A stretch of 64,000 nt of DNA, taken from assembly GCA_964568145.1 (NCBI GenBank), contig CAZMOZ010000004.1:62001-126000 (forward strand), written 5' to 3'. This stretch comes from DSVZ01 sp964568145. GTDB taxonomy: Bacteria > Verrucomicrobiota > Verrucomicrobiia > Limisphaerales > J093. Below are positions 51,925-61,700 of this stretch, piece after piece (position 1 is the first letter of the stretch; every line of letters begins with the position of its first letter). The notes under the pieces are model-generated. The model searched no databases. It had not been told where the DNA came from and saw only the letters and a program-made list of their open reading frames with translations. Position numbers and translations under genes: made by a program.

Positions 51925-52431
51925 ATGCTCATCGAAGATCCCAAGACGTTGGGTCTGCTGCGGCGGATGATCGCCCGGCTGGCGGTGGACCGGGCCTCGG
52001 GCGAGGACCTTCGCCAGGAGGCGCTGCTGCATCTGTGGCGGCAGGAAAGGCGCTGTCCCGGCCAGAAGCGGGGGTGGTATCTGCGCGGCTGCTGGCTGCG
52101 CGTCATGAACCTCCTGCGGTCGGGCCGGAGCGTGGATTGCCTGAAGCGTCGCGCCGGGCGGGTGCGCTACGACGAGGGGCAGGGTGAACAGGCGCCTTCC
52201 AAGGCCGTTCAAGGCGACGATGTGCGGGGTGAGGTGAGCGCCCACGATCTGGTGGCGGCCATGAACCCACGGCTCAGCGCCCGGGAACGCGAAATCCTCC
52301 GCTGCCTGGCCGACGGATTGAGCGACCGCGAAATCGCCCGGAGCCTGCACCTTTCCCACACCGCTGTAGCCAAGCGCCGGCGCAAGATCGCCGCCATTGC
52401 CCGCGGTCTGGGAATCCAACCACCCACGTGA
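51925..52431 (+). CDS. Small sigma-70-family sigma factor
   Basis: 168 residues from ATG 51925. Region 2 is short (RLAVDRASGEDLRQEALLHLWRQE), and region 4 is a LuxR/sigma4-type helix-turn-helix (LSAREREILRCLADGLSDREIARSLHLSH). No anti-sigma gene is adjacent. It is likely an ECF-type sigma that controls the downstream exoprotein block, which begins 262 bp later, but that is inferred from position only. The start was moved inward because a perfect TATAAT overlaps the upstream GTG. The protein is short for an ECF sigma. Confidence 0.7.
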   Translation: MLIEDPKTLGLLRRMIARLAVDRASGEDLRQEALLHLWRQERRCPGQKRGWYLRGCWLRVMNLLRSGRSVDCLKRRAGRVRYDEGQGEQAPSKAVQGDDVRGEVSAHDLVAAMNPRLSAREREILRCLADGLSDREIARSLHLSHTAVAKRRRKIAAIARGLGIQPPT

Positions 52432-52484
52432 ATCCGACATCATTGAACCAGCACCGGCCGGTGCGCTGACCCTCGTGGCAACGG

Positions 52485-52623
52485 GGGCGCATTTCACTTT
52501 CGTGCCGGACCGGCGTCGGCTGACTGCCGCCCCCGCGGGCGAGTCGCCTGCGGTACGGCCCCAGGCGAGGTCGCCTGGGCCGCCAGGGCCCGCCCGCTGC
52601 CCGCGCGAAGTTGAGATGCACCC
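52485..52623. repeat. Family B element, copy 3
   Basis: GGGCGCATTTCA (52485-52496) with TGAGATGCACCC (52612-52623), an almost perfect inverted pair; body contains CGCGGGCGAGTCGCCTGCGG and GGCCCCAGGCGAGGTCGCC. Confidence 0.65.
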
Positions 52624-52678
52624 CCGCGTGGCCAAGCGCGTGGTTTCCACTTTCGCCGCCCGACTACTTTATTCCAAC

Positions 52679-52684
52679 GGAGGA
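52679..52684 (+). promoter_or_regulatory. Ribosome-binding site of the NHL-type gene
   Basis: GGAGGA 9 bases before ATG 52694. This is one of the few clear Shine-Dalgarno sites in the window and fixes the start; the frame is open back to 52397 but that part is family B repeat. Confidence 0.6.
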
Positions 52685-52693
52685 TTATCGTTT

Positions 52694-54964
52694 ATGACTC
52701 GAACCCTATCCCGGTTGGTTTGGGCGACGGCAGGTCTTTTTGTCGCCCTCAACTGGTCGGCGGTGGTGCCGGCGCATCCCGACGACCTGGTTTGCAGCCG
52801 CGTTTACACCCTGAACGCGGATTTCGACGAAGGCACGCTGTTGAACGTGAACCACGACATTCCCGATCAACTCCGGTTGAACACCGAAACGAAGCCATTC
52901 CCTTTCATCTGGGTGGCTTGCTCTTCGCGCGGCACCGTTGTCCGCATTGACGTAAACTCCGGGGCAATCCTCGGCGAATACCTCTCCGCCCCGGCGGGCC
53001 GCTGGCGCAATCCGTCACGCACCACCGTGGACCTCAACGGCAACGTGTGGGTGAGCAACCGCGACGAGGCCGACAGCATCGCGGGCCTGCCGCACGGCTC
53101 CGTGGTCAAAATTGGCCTGGTCATCGGCGGCACGCGGGTGGATGCCGGCGGCAATCCCGATCCCAACGGCGACTACCTCAAGCCGCCGTTCCTTTACAGC
53201 ACGGCCGTGGACCGAGACGGCGACGGCCTGATCAAGACTTCACGTGGATTGGGCGATGTCCGCCCGTGGCCGGATTTTGGGGACGGTGGCGGTGGTGCCG
53301 GCGGCGGCGCGGCCTTGGTCCAAGACGCGGACGATGAGTGCATCCTGATCTTCCAGCGGTTGCCGGATGCTCCTAACGCCCGGCACGTGTCGGTCACCAG
53401 CGGCAACGACGTGTGGGTGGGCGGCTACCCCTTTGCACAGCGGATGTTCCACAAGCTGTCGGGAATTGACGGCAGCATCCTCGCTTCGTTCGATGCGCGT
53501 CCGTTCAACGCGGGCGGTTACGGCGGATTCATTGACGCCAACAACGTCCTGTGGTCTGCCAGCATCAGCCAGAACAGGTTGCTGCGGTACGACCTCAACG
53601 CCATGGCCGGCATGGCCATTCCCATCAATCAGTCCTACGGCCTGGGTGTGGACTCGGCCGGCTTTGTCTGGAACGCCATGTGGACGATGAACACCGTCGC
53701 CAAGTTGAGTCCGGCAGGCATCATGCAAGCCGGTTTTCCAGTACCGACCGGCGGCGCTTGCTCGCGCGGCGTGGCGGTCACGCTGACCGACGACAACGTC
53801 TGGATCGCGAACAGTTGCACGCACACCGTGACCCGCCTCGATAATGCGGGCAACCTGCTCAACGCCATCCCGGTGGGGAACACCCCGACCGGTGTGGCGG
53901 TGGACGCCAACGGCAAGGTCTGGGTGACCTGTCTTGGCGCGGACACCGCCGAGCGCATTGACCCGACGGCCGGCTTGGGCGCGGTGGATCTCGTGGTGAA
54001 TCTGGGTCCGGGCGCCGGTCCGTACAACTACAGCGACATGACCGGCAACCTGATCCTGGGCGTGGTCCAACAGGGGACCTGGACCGTGGTTCACGACAGC
54101 CTCGTGGCCGGCACCAAGTGGGGCACGGTAAGCTGGACCTCGACCGAGCCGGCCGGCACTGCGATCAAGGTGCGCGTGCGCGCGGCGGACTCCGCCGCCG
54201 GCCTGCCGGGCATGCCGTGGGTGGAGGTCGAAAACGGGGTGGACTTCTGCGACCAGGGCGTGGCCGGCCAGTACATTGAGATTCAGGCGATCTTCAGCCG
54301 CGACCCGGGCAGCCAGGAAACCCCGGTGCTCTACGATCTCACCGTCGAATGCTGCAACCGGCCGCCAGTGGCCTTGTGCCAGGACATCACGGTCTGCACG
54401 GATCCCGGCACTTGCGAAGCCGCCGTGGAAGCCGCGGATGTTGACGCCGGCTCGTATGACCCGGACGGCGATCCGATCGTTCTGGCCATCGCGCCGCCGG
54501 GGCCTTACCCGCTCGGTGACACCGTGGTGACGCTCACCGTGACCGACCCGCTGGACGAGACCGACGAGTGCCAGGCGACGATCACGGTCGTTGATTGCGA
54601 AACCCCATCGGTCGAGTGCGTGCCGACCACCAACCCGGCCGGCAAGGTGGTTCCGCCCGCGGGCAACAATCCCAAGAGCGGGCAGAATCCGGACGGCTTC
54701 TACCAACTGCTCGCCACGGACAACTGCGACGCCAGCCCCGCGATCTATGTGGCCGACTCGGCGAGCGCGTTTGTGGCCGGGCCGTTCATGAGTGGCGACA
54801 AGGTGAAGATTACCCAGGCGCCGGGGGTGACACCGGTGCAGAAACCGGGCGCCGGCGTGATTGTCGCGCACATCCTGCTGAAGGGTGACGCGGTGGTCGT
54901 GGCGGTGGACGCCTCGGGTAATTGGGCACGGTGCATGTGCTTGGTGCCGCCGCCGCCCAAATGA
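52694..54964 (+). CDS. Secreted beta-propeller protein with HYR-like C-terminal part
   Basis: 756 residues. Signal peptide (LVWATAGLFVALNWSAVVPAH). Residues about 90-450 have repeated NVWVSNRD, NDVWVGGY, NVLWSASI, DDNVWIANS and GKVWVTCLG motifs of an NHL/Vgb-type (streptogramin-lyase-like) beta-propeller. This is followed by a beta-sandwich and by a C-terminal part with cysteine-rich text (CQDITVCTDPGTCEAAVEAADVD), resembling HYR/PKD-type adhesion domains. No catalytic motif is seen. It is probably an extracellular binding protein. A terminator follows. Next genes are secreted subtilases, so this looks like an exoprotein block. Confidence 0.75.
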   Translation: MTRTLSRLVWATAGLFVALNWSAVVPAHPDDLVCSRVYTLNADFDEGTLLNVNHDIPDQLRLNTETKPFPFIWVACSSRGTVVRIDVNSGAILGEYLSAPAGRWRNPSRTTVDLNGNVWVSNRDEADSIAGLPHGSVVKIGLVIGGTRVDAGGNPDPNGDYLKPPFLYSTAVDRDGDGLIKTSRGLGDVRPWPDFGDGGGGAGGGAALVQDADDECILIFQRLPDAPNARHVSVTSGNDVWVGGYPFAQRMFHKLSGIDGSILASFDARPFNAGGYGGFIDANNVLWSASISQNRLLRYDLNAMAGMAIPINQSYGLGVDSAGFVWNAMWTMNTVAKLSPAGIMQAGFPVPTGGACSRGVAVTLTDDNVWIANSCTHTVTRLDNAGNLLNAIPVGNTPTGVAVDANGKVWVTCLGADTAERIDPTAGLGAVDLVVNLGPGAGPYNYSDMTGNLILGVVQQGTWTVVHDSLVAGTKWGTVSWTSTEPAGTAIKVRVRAADSAAGLPGMPWVEVENGVDFCDQGVAGQYIEIQAIFSRDPGSQETPVLYDLTVECCNRPPVALCQDITVCTDPGTCEAAVEAADVDAGSYDPDGDPIVLAIAPPGPYPLGDTVVTLTVTDPLDETDECQATITVVDCETPSVECVPTTNPAGKVVPPAGNNPKSGQNPDGFYQLLATDNCDASPAIYVADSASAFVAGPFMSGDKVKITQAPGVTPVQKPGAGVIVAHILLKGDAVVVAVDASGNWARCMCLVPPPPK

Positions 54965-55012
54965 GCCGGTGACCAACGGGCGGCTGAACCGCCCGAACTC
55001 GCGCAGATCAAA

Positions 55013-55038
55013 GAGGGGAGCCGCGCAGGCTCCCCTTT
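55013..55038 (+). terminator. Intrinsic terminator after the propeller gene
   Basis: AGGGGAGCC (55014-55022) and GGCTCCCCT (55028-55036) enclose GCGCA, followed by TT. The 55039-55248 stretch holds nothing recognisable. Confidence 0.65.
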
Positions 55039-55248
55039 CCGCGCCCGCAGCCCTCGTTGAACCGCGTCGGGCGGCACCGCGGCCGATAAGTTTCGCGCGA
55101 AGGCCGCGAAGGGGGCGAAGACGGTTCGCCCCGAGCCAACGCGTAGCCCCGCGACGAACCCGGCCTTGTTCAGGGCAAGCAAAACCACCGCCGCAGCTTG
55201 CGCCACCGACGGTGGTTCCAGAACAGAACGCTGCGAAAAGCGGCAGGC

Positions 55249-56646
55249 TTACTGCACCGCGTTATAGGCATTCACGCGGCCGGCGCCGTAAGCGTCGTCC
55301 TGACCCGGCTTGCCGAGATCGTCGGCGCTCTTGCGCAGCAACGCCTCCACCTGGGCCGGCTTGATGCCCGGGCCATACTTGCCCACGATCAGGGCGGCCA
55401 CGCCCGAGGCGTGCGGCGCGGCCATGCTCGTACCCGCGGACCAGTAGTAACTCGCGATCGCCGGGTTCAGGTTGCTGCCGGTGCTGAAAACCAGGTCGAA
55501 CACCCAGCAAGGCCGGACCAAGCCGGCTATCAGGCAGGCCTCGTTGCCAGGATAGATGAAGTCCCCACCGGGAGCGGCCACGCTGATGACTGACTGGCCG
55601 TAATTGGAATAGCTGGCCAGGTTGTCCAGGAAGGTGTTCAGCGGGTCGGTCGCCCAGCCGATCGGCGCTGTGGCGGACACGGAGAGCACGTTCGGGCAGT
55701 CCGATGGCAGGTGGATGAGCGCCGCGTCGTGGTCGCCGTCGTTCGCCTCGTTGCCGGCCGAGGTGATCACGGTGACACCTTTCTGGTAGGCGTAAGTCGT
55801 GGCGCGGGCCAGCGCGTTCTTGAGTTCATTGACTTCCCGGGCGGTGACCACCACCCCGTCCACGACGAACCCGTTTTTCCAAAGCGTGGCGCCCAGGCTC
55901 ATGTTGATGACGTTCGCGCCCTGGTCCGCCGCCCAGAGGAAGCCGGAAATCACGTCCCCGAAGCTCCCGCCGCCTTGATCACCAAGCACCTTCACCAACA
56001 TCAGGGTGGCCTCCGGCGCGACGCCGATCGTGCCGAAGGCGTTGTCTGCGGCCGCGATGGTGCCCGCGGTGTGACTGCCGTGGCTGAACGGATTCGGCAG
56101 CGCGTACCAGAGCGTTTCTCCGGCCACGAAGTTCTTGCTGCGGGCCAAGTCAATGTTCGGCGCGAGATCGGGATGGTCGAGATCGAAGCCCGTGTCCAGC
56201 ACGGCCACCGTGGCGCCCGCGCCGCGGCTGCCAGCGTCCCAAGCGGCCGGGGCCTGAATGGCGGTGTGCCCCCATTGGAGATCGAAAAAGAAGTCGTTGT
56301 CCCCGCTGAAAGGCGGGTTGCCAAAGTCGGCGACCGGTCCTTCGGCTACCGTCTCAGGTTGGAGCCACTGGACGGTGAGATTCGGCAGCACGACCTGAAC
56401 TCCGGGAATTTTGGCCGCCTTGGCCTTGAAGTCGGCTTTCGCCGATTCCACCACGGCGATGCCCACCTGCGGCAGCGCGCGGGTGATGGTGCCGCCGGCC
56501 TGGGTGACGCTGCGTTCCAGGCCCGCGGGAAGGCCGTTGCCGCTGGTGAGGACCAGATAAGAGCCGCCCCAGGCGGTGACTGTGGACAGCAAGCCGAGCG
56601 CGGCGGTGCCGGCCAGGAGTTTGCGGACTCGAGAATAATGCTTCAT
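55249..56646 (-). CDS. Secreted S8 subtilisin-family peptidase
   Basis: 465 residues from ATG 56646. Signal peptide (VRKLLAGTAALGLLSTVTAWGG), then a prodomain-like region. The catalytic triad is Asp in AVLDTGFDLDHPDLA, His in HGSHTAGTIAA and Ser in SAGTSMAAPHASGVAAL; the oxyanion Asn is in VITSAGNEANDGDHD. All active-site motifs are present. There is no obvious C-terminal sorting tail. It is convergent with the propeller gene and divergent from the second subtilase at 57136; their upstream regions share a repeat-filled spacer. Substrates unknown. Confidence 0.92.
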   Translation of the reverse strand: MKHYSRVRKLLAGTAALGLLSTVTAWGGSYLVLTSGNGLPAGLERSVTQAGGTITRALPQVGIAVVESAKADFKAKAAKIPGVQVVLPNLTVQWLQPETVAEGPVADFGNPPFSGDNDFFFDLQWGHTAIQAPAAWDAGSRGAGATVAVLDTGFDLDHPDLAPNIDLARSKNFVAGETLWYALPNPFSHGSHTAGTIAAADNAFGTIGVAPEATLMLVKVLGDQGGGSFGDVISGFLWAADQGANVINMSLGATLWKNGFVVDGVVVTAREVNELKNALARATTYAYQKGVTVITSAGNEANDGDHDAALIHLPSDCPNVLSVSATAPIGWATDPLNTFLDNLASYSNYGQSVISVAAPGGDFIYPGNEACLIAGLVRPCWVFDLVFSTGSNLNPAIASYYWSAGTSMAAPHASGVAALIVGKYGPGIKPAQVEALLRKSADDLGKPGQDDAYGAGRVNAYNAVQ

Positions 56647-56719
56647 GGCTGTGAACTGTGGTTTGGTTGTTTTGTTGATCGTTCTCCCCACTCTCCCCGA
56701 CTGAATAAATAGCCCAGGT

Positions 56720-57030
56720 GGGTGCATTTGTCCAAGCCAACGTGCGAAGATCCTTCGGCGCGGGTGCGGTTGTCTGGAGTCTGGAACACAGGCGGCTGGG
56801 CGACTCCCCAAATCCAAGGGTCGCCCCTCACTGAGGGGCGACGGGTACCGGCCGCTGCGCCAGGGGCCGGCTGCCAGATGGCGAATCCCACCCCAACTAC
56901 GCGCCATCCCCTTTTCTGAGTTTGGGCTTTCTCGCCGTCGCCACCGGACTGGAAGCCCGGCTCCAAGGCCCGCTGGAAGTCAGCGCTACCCCGGCAGGCG
57001 ATACGGCCTGCACGAAATCGAGATGCACCC
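56720..57030. repeat. Family B composite element containing a family C copy
   Basis: GGGTGCATTTGT (56720-56731) and CGAGATGCACCC (57019-57030) are the inverted ends. A family C double hairpin (56818-56872, GTCGCCCCTCACTGAGGGGC) is inside. The right part is the inverted form of the copy at 40189. Confidence 0.6.
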
Positions 57031-57057
57031 ACCGCCGGGCGTGTGGCGCCTCCGCGC

Positions 57058-57086
57058 TTGACTTGCGGGAACGGATGCCATATTGG
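57058..57086 (+). promoter_or_regulatory. Promoter of the second subtilase
   Basis: TTGACT (57058-57063), 17-base spacer, TATTGG (57081-57086), with about 45 bases to ATG 57136. Confidence 0.5.
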
Positions 57087-57135
57087 CCTGAGCAGGCTGG
57101 AATGGGCCAGCGAGACTGCAACCAAGCGAGACTTC

Positions 57136-58434
57136 ATGAACACTACCAGGATCATCCGCTCATTGACGGCTGCCGCGATGCTTTCCGGCCTGGCCGCGCC
57201 CGCGCTGCTCGGGCAGGAGGCCGGCGAAATCGTTCCCGGCCGCTACATCGTGCAACTGAAATCCGGCGTGTCGGCCGCGGCGGCGGCCCGCGCGCATGGC
57301 GTGGCCGCTGACCACGTCTTTGGACGCGCCCTAAACGGCTACGCGGGCTTCATCCCGCCGGGCCTGCTCGCCCGGGTGGCGGCGGATCCCCAGGTCGAGG
57401 CGATCATTCCCGACCGGGTGGTGAGCATCCAGGCGAAGCCGGGCGGCGGAGGCGGCGGCGCGGGCCAGGTGGTTCCCGAAGGAGTCAAGCGCATCGGCGC
57501 CGCGCCAGGACAGCTCGGCACCTACACGGGTGCCGGCGTCGGCGTTGCCATTGTGGACACTGGGATTGACCTGACCCACGCCGACTTGGGCGCACCCGTC
57601 GCCGCCTTCAGCGCCTTTGGCGGTTCGCCCCAGGATGACCAGGGCCACGGCACCCACGTGGCGGGGACGGTCGCCGCGTTGAACAACTCGCGCGATGTCG
57701 TGGGCGTGGCGCCGGGAGCCAAACTCTACGCCGTGAAAGTGCTGAACGCGCAGGGCAGCGGCACCGATTCCGACATCATGGCGGGCCTGGAATGGATCGC
57801 CAACAACGCCGCCCAGATGAGTCCGCCTATCAAGGTGGCGAATCTCAGCCTGGGCCGGCCGGGCACGCTCGACGACAACCCGGCCCTGCGCGCCGCCTTC
57901 CAGAATGTCGTGGCGGCCGGGGTCACGGTGGTGGTCTCGGCGGGCAACGATTGCGCCGCGGAAGTGTTCCAGAAAGTCCCGGCCACCTACCCGGAAGTCA
58001 TCGCCGTGGCCAGCACGACGGCGGTGGACGGCACTTCGCCGTACACGACGAAGATTCGCAAGGACACGGCGTCGTACTTCACCACGGACGGCGCGTTCAA
58101 CGGCGCGAGCGGCGTGACGATTTCCGCGCCGGGCGAGGATCAGGAGAACATCCTGCGCGGCGGGCGGATCAGTTCGGTGGGCATCCTGTCCACGAAACTG
58201 GGCGGCGGCACCACGCGGATGTCCGGCACTAGCATGGCGGCGCCGCACGTGACCGGCGTGGCGGCCTTGCTGCACCAGAAATTCGGTGGACTGGACGCGG
58301 AAAACGTGCGTCTCAAGCTGATGGCCGGCGCCGACAACCCCGACGCGCCGCTCAACAGCCCGACCTCCTGCTACACCTTCGATGGCGACCGCGAAGGCGT
58401 GGTGTATGCCCCGAGCGCCTTGGCCGTGCCATAA
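57136..58434 (+). CDS. Secreted S8 subtilase with I9 propeptide
   Basis: 432 residues. Signal peptide (IIRSLTAAAMLSGLAAPALLGQ) is followed by an inhibitor-I9-type propeptide (IVPGRYIVQLKSG) and a catalytic domain with Asp in AIVDTGIDLTHADLG, His in GHGTHVAGTVAAL and Ser in GTSMAAPHVTGVAALL, all intact. The architecture is the classical proteinase-K-like form, distinct from the first subtilase by the propeptide and the more compact domain. A strong terminator follows at 58468. It probably acts outside the cell. Confidence 0.93.
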   Translation: MNTTRIIRSLTAAAMLSGLAAPALLGQEAGEIVPGRYIVQLKSGVSAAAAARAHGVAADHVFGRALNGYAGFIPPGLLARVAADPQVEAIIPDRVVSIQAKPGGGGGGAGQVVPEGVKRIGAAPGQLGTYTGAGVGVAIVDTGIDLTHADLGAPVAAFSAFGGSPQDDQGHGTHVAGTVAALNNSRDVVGVAPGAKLYAVKVLNAQGSGTDSDIMAGLEWIANNAAQMSPPIKVANLSLGRPGTLDDNPALRAAFQNVVAAGVTVVVSAGNDCAAEVFQKVPATYPEVIAVASTTAVDGTSPYTTKIRKDTASYFTTDGAFNGASGVTISAPGEDQENILRGGRISSVGILSTKLGGGTTRMSGTSMAAPHVTGVAALLHQKFGGLDAENVRLKLMAGADNPDAPLNSPTSCYTFDGDREGVVYAPSALAVP

Positions 58435-58467
58435 AACACCGACCTGCTCGGTCATTCGTTTTCGACA

Positions 58468-58503
58468 AGCCCCGGAGCGCTGCCGCCGCGCTGCGGGGCT
58501 TTG
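58468..58503 (+). terminator. Intrinsic terminator after the second subtilase
   Basis: AGCCCCG/CGGGGCT plus inner AGCGC/GCGCT, followed by TT. Between it and 58727 nothing recognisable is seen. Confidence 0.6.
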
Positions 58504-58727
58504 CTGTCAACCGGCTCGCTGAGTCCCCGCCGGCTGGGAAACCTTCGGGTGCCTGGTTGTGGCAAGCGCGCGTTACCGTCCCTGAGTGTGTGCGGGACAT
58601 CTCCAGGCCTTCATCGCCTATTCGATCCGTCCGCTCGCCGCGGTTGATGGCTGATTCAGATGATCCGCGGCATAGCGCCACGAGGATGAATCGGCCGGAG
58701 TGCGGGGAGGTTTTTAGAGCTCGTCGC

Positions 58728-58755
58728 TTGAAGCCGGGCCAGCATGAGCTAATCT
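58728..58755 (+). promoter_or_regulatory. Putative promoter of the terminal giant gene
   Basis: TTGAAG (58728-58733), 16-base spacer, TAATCT (58750-58755), 9 bases before ATG 58765. Confidence 0.45.
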
Positions 58756-58764
58756 GAGTTATCA

Positions 58765-61700
58765 ATGATTCTGTCAAACGCCTCCACCGTCGCGCGGCTA
58801 TTCATCCCCTGGGCCTTTCCCGCCTCCTTCTTGTTCCTGGCCTGCGTGGCCAATCCGGCCGGGTTCCGGTTGGAACGCGTCGCGTTGATTCCGGACGACC
58901 GCCTGGAAATCAGCTTCGCCGCCGAGCCTGACAGTTATTATCGCCTGCTGCGAGGCGCCGCGGTCACGAGCATCCGGGAAGTTGTCGGGATCGGATTCCA
59001 AGGTCCATTGGCCACGCCGGCCGCCGGCGAGGCTGGATTCGTCCGGGTGCAACGCGTGCTCCGGTCCGACAGCTTCGATTCGGATGGCGATGGCCTGCCG
59101 GATGTCTTCGAGCTGGAACGGCCGGTCTTCAATCCCTTGCTTGCGGCGGATGCGGGCCGGGATTTCGACGGCGACGGGGTCTCGAATCGCGACGAGTTCC
59201 TCCGTGGCACCGATCCTTTGCAGGCCGAACCCCGGCTCACAACACTCACCAGTTCACCGCTCAATGGCGACGACGGCGTGGCCGTGACGCGCGAGACGGT
59301 GCTGCGTTTCAGCCGGCCGCTGGCGGCGGACACGCTGCTGGATCATTCGCGGTTCTTCGCCGAGGCCGCCGGCCGCAAGGTCTTGAGCCGGTTCGAACTC
59401 TCCCCCGACCGCCGCAAAGCCACGCTCTTCTATCTCGAGCCGCTCCCCGGCGCGACGCGCATCCGTGTGAGCTTCGACGCCTCGGCCATCAAGGACAGCG
59501 ATGGCAAGCTGGTGGACGCCGACGGCGACGGCGCGGAAGGCGGCGTGGCGTGGATCGAGTTCGACACGCTGAACAATCAGCCCGTCCCCGGTACCGCGGT
59601 CATCGGCCGGGTCTTCGCCAGCGAACTGGTTGCCGGCCCCGACACTGGTACCAACGCCATCAACCGGCCGTTGAAAGGCGCGACCATCACGGTGGACGGC
59701 ATGGAGGAAACGCTCCGCGCGGTGACCGACGCGGAAGGCAACTTCAAGCTGACGAACGCGCCCGCCGGCCGGTTCTTCGTCCACGTGGACGGCCGTACGG
59801 CCGAAGGCAGCCAGTGGCCGGACGGCGACTACTACCCGTTCGTCGGCAAGGCGTGGGAGGCGGTGGCGGGCCGTCAGGACAACCTCGCGGGCGGCACGGG
59901 CGAAATCTATCTGCCGCTCATCGAGGCCGGCAGCCTGAAGGCGGTCAGCGCGCTCGGCCCAACTTACGTCGCCTTCCCGCCGGCGGTGGTCGCTGCGAAT
60001 CCCGCACTCGCGGGCGTGGCGCTGATGGTGCCGGCCAACGCGCTGGCCGATGACAACGGCACGCGCGGCGGGCGGGTGGGCATCGCGCCCGTGCCGCCGG
60101 ACCGCCTGCCCGAGGCGCTTCCCGACGGCCTCAAGTTTCCGCTGGTCATCACGGTGCAGACCGACGGCCCGCGCAACTTCGCCGAACCGGTCCCGGTCTG
60201 TTTCCCGAACCTGCCCGATCCCGCCACCGGCCGGGCGCTGCCACCGGGCGCGAAGTCGGCGCTGTGGAGCTTCGACCACGACAAGGGCTACTGGGAGATC
60301 GCGGGGCCGATGACGGTTTCCGCCGACGGCCGGCTCGTGTGCAGCGATCCCGGCACGGGCATCACCCAGCCCGGCTGGCACGGGACGCTGCCGGGAACCA
60401 GTGGCAGTGGCGGCCGGTCCACCGAGCCCAGGCGTTGCGCCGTGGCCGTGCTTGGTCCTAACAGCACCTACACCAACCGTTGGGCCAGCTTCACCACCAC
60501 GACCGCCAGCCAGGGCGGCGTCTGGTCCTGGAGCGCCCCGGGCGGGGAACCGTCGAGCGGCATGGGAGAAAGCTTTCAGGTCCGCTACCAGCGCGAAGGG
60601 ACGTATCGGATCAGCGTCCGCTACACCACGCCGAACGGACGGACCCAGTGCCAGGCGGAACACAGCCTGCGGGTGACGCACCTGCCCTGTGAGATTTCGG
60701 TCACCGGCCCCAACCGGACGCCGCTTGACCTCTGGACGCGCTACCGCGCCGAAGGCACCCCCACCGGGGGCAAGTACCAGTGGACCGTGGAAGGCCGCGG
60801 ACTCGTCCAAGCGGTGGGAGGCGGCGACGCCACCGGACCTGAGATCGAGGCGTCATGGTCGGACTTGGGCGATTTCAAGCTGGCGGTGGAATACACGGCC
60901 AAGCCCGGCACCGCCGACGAGCAGAAGTGCCGCGCGGAGAAGTTGGTCACCGTTTCAAACGCCCTCCGGATCCTGGATAATGAGGGGCGGGAGGTGGGGC
61001 CTGCCACGTTCCTGGAACTGGACGATCAAGCGTTCTGGCACGGGAACCTCAGTGAAGGCGAGGGCGACTACCAGTGGACCGCAGGCGCTGACGTTCAGAT
61101 CGAAGGTCCAACCGATCAAGTGGCCGGCCTCACTTTTACCAGGCCCGGCGTTCGAACGGTGACCGTCACCTACACGCCCTACCAAGCCGGTGAGCGACCG
61201 CAGACCCGCAGCGTGACCGTCCGCGTGCGCGACGTGTGCGAAATCATGGTATTGGACGACATCCGGCAGGACTTGCCACCCAACACGCCGATCTTGTTTG
61301 AGGCGCAGACCCAGCCCGCGTCGGGCGGGACGGTGCGCTGGCGGGCGCCGGGCGGTTCGCCCAGCACGGGCACGGGACGCCGGTTCACCACCGAATACGC
61401 CACCAAGGGGCCCAAGCGGATTGACGTGTCATTCACCAACCCCAACGGCGATCTGTGCGAATCGGCCGCGGACCTCCACATCGGGCCGATTGATTGCCGC
61501 CTCACCGTGCTCGGCCCCAGTTCACTGTCCGTGGTGGACGGCTTCGTGTACGAGGCCAAGGGGAATGGGAGCGCCGCCGAAACCTACAGCGCCACGTTGG
61601 TGGAAACCGGTGAATCCCTGGGCAGCGGGGCACCAGGCGCGGGTAACGCATTCAAGTTCCTCTTTGCCCCCGCCTTGTTGCGCCCCGGGCCCTACACGAT

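Noticed and set aside
52397..52693. N-terminal extension of the propeller protein
   Set aside because: It overlaps the sigma factor gene and a family B repeat; ATG 52694 has a Shine-Dalgarno site and begins a signal peptide.
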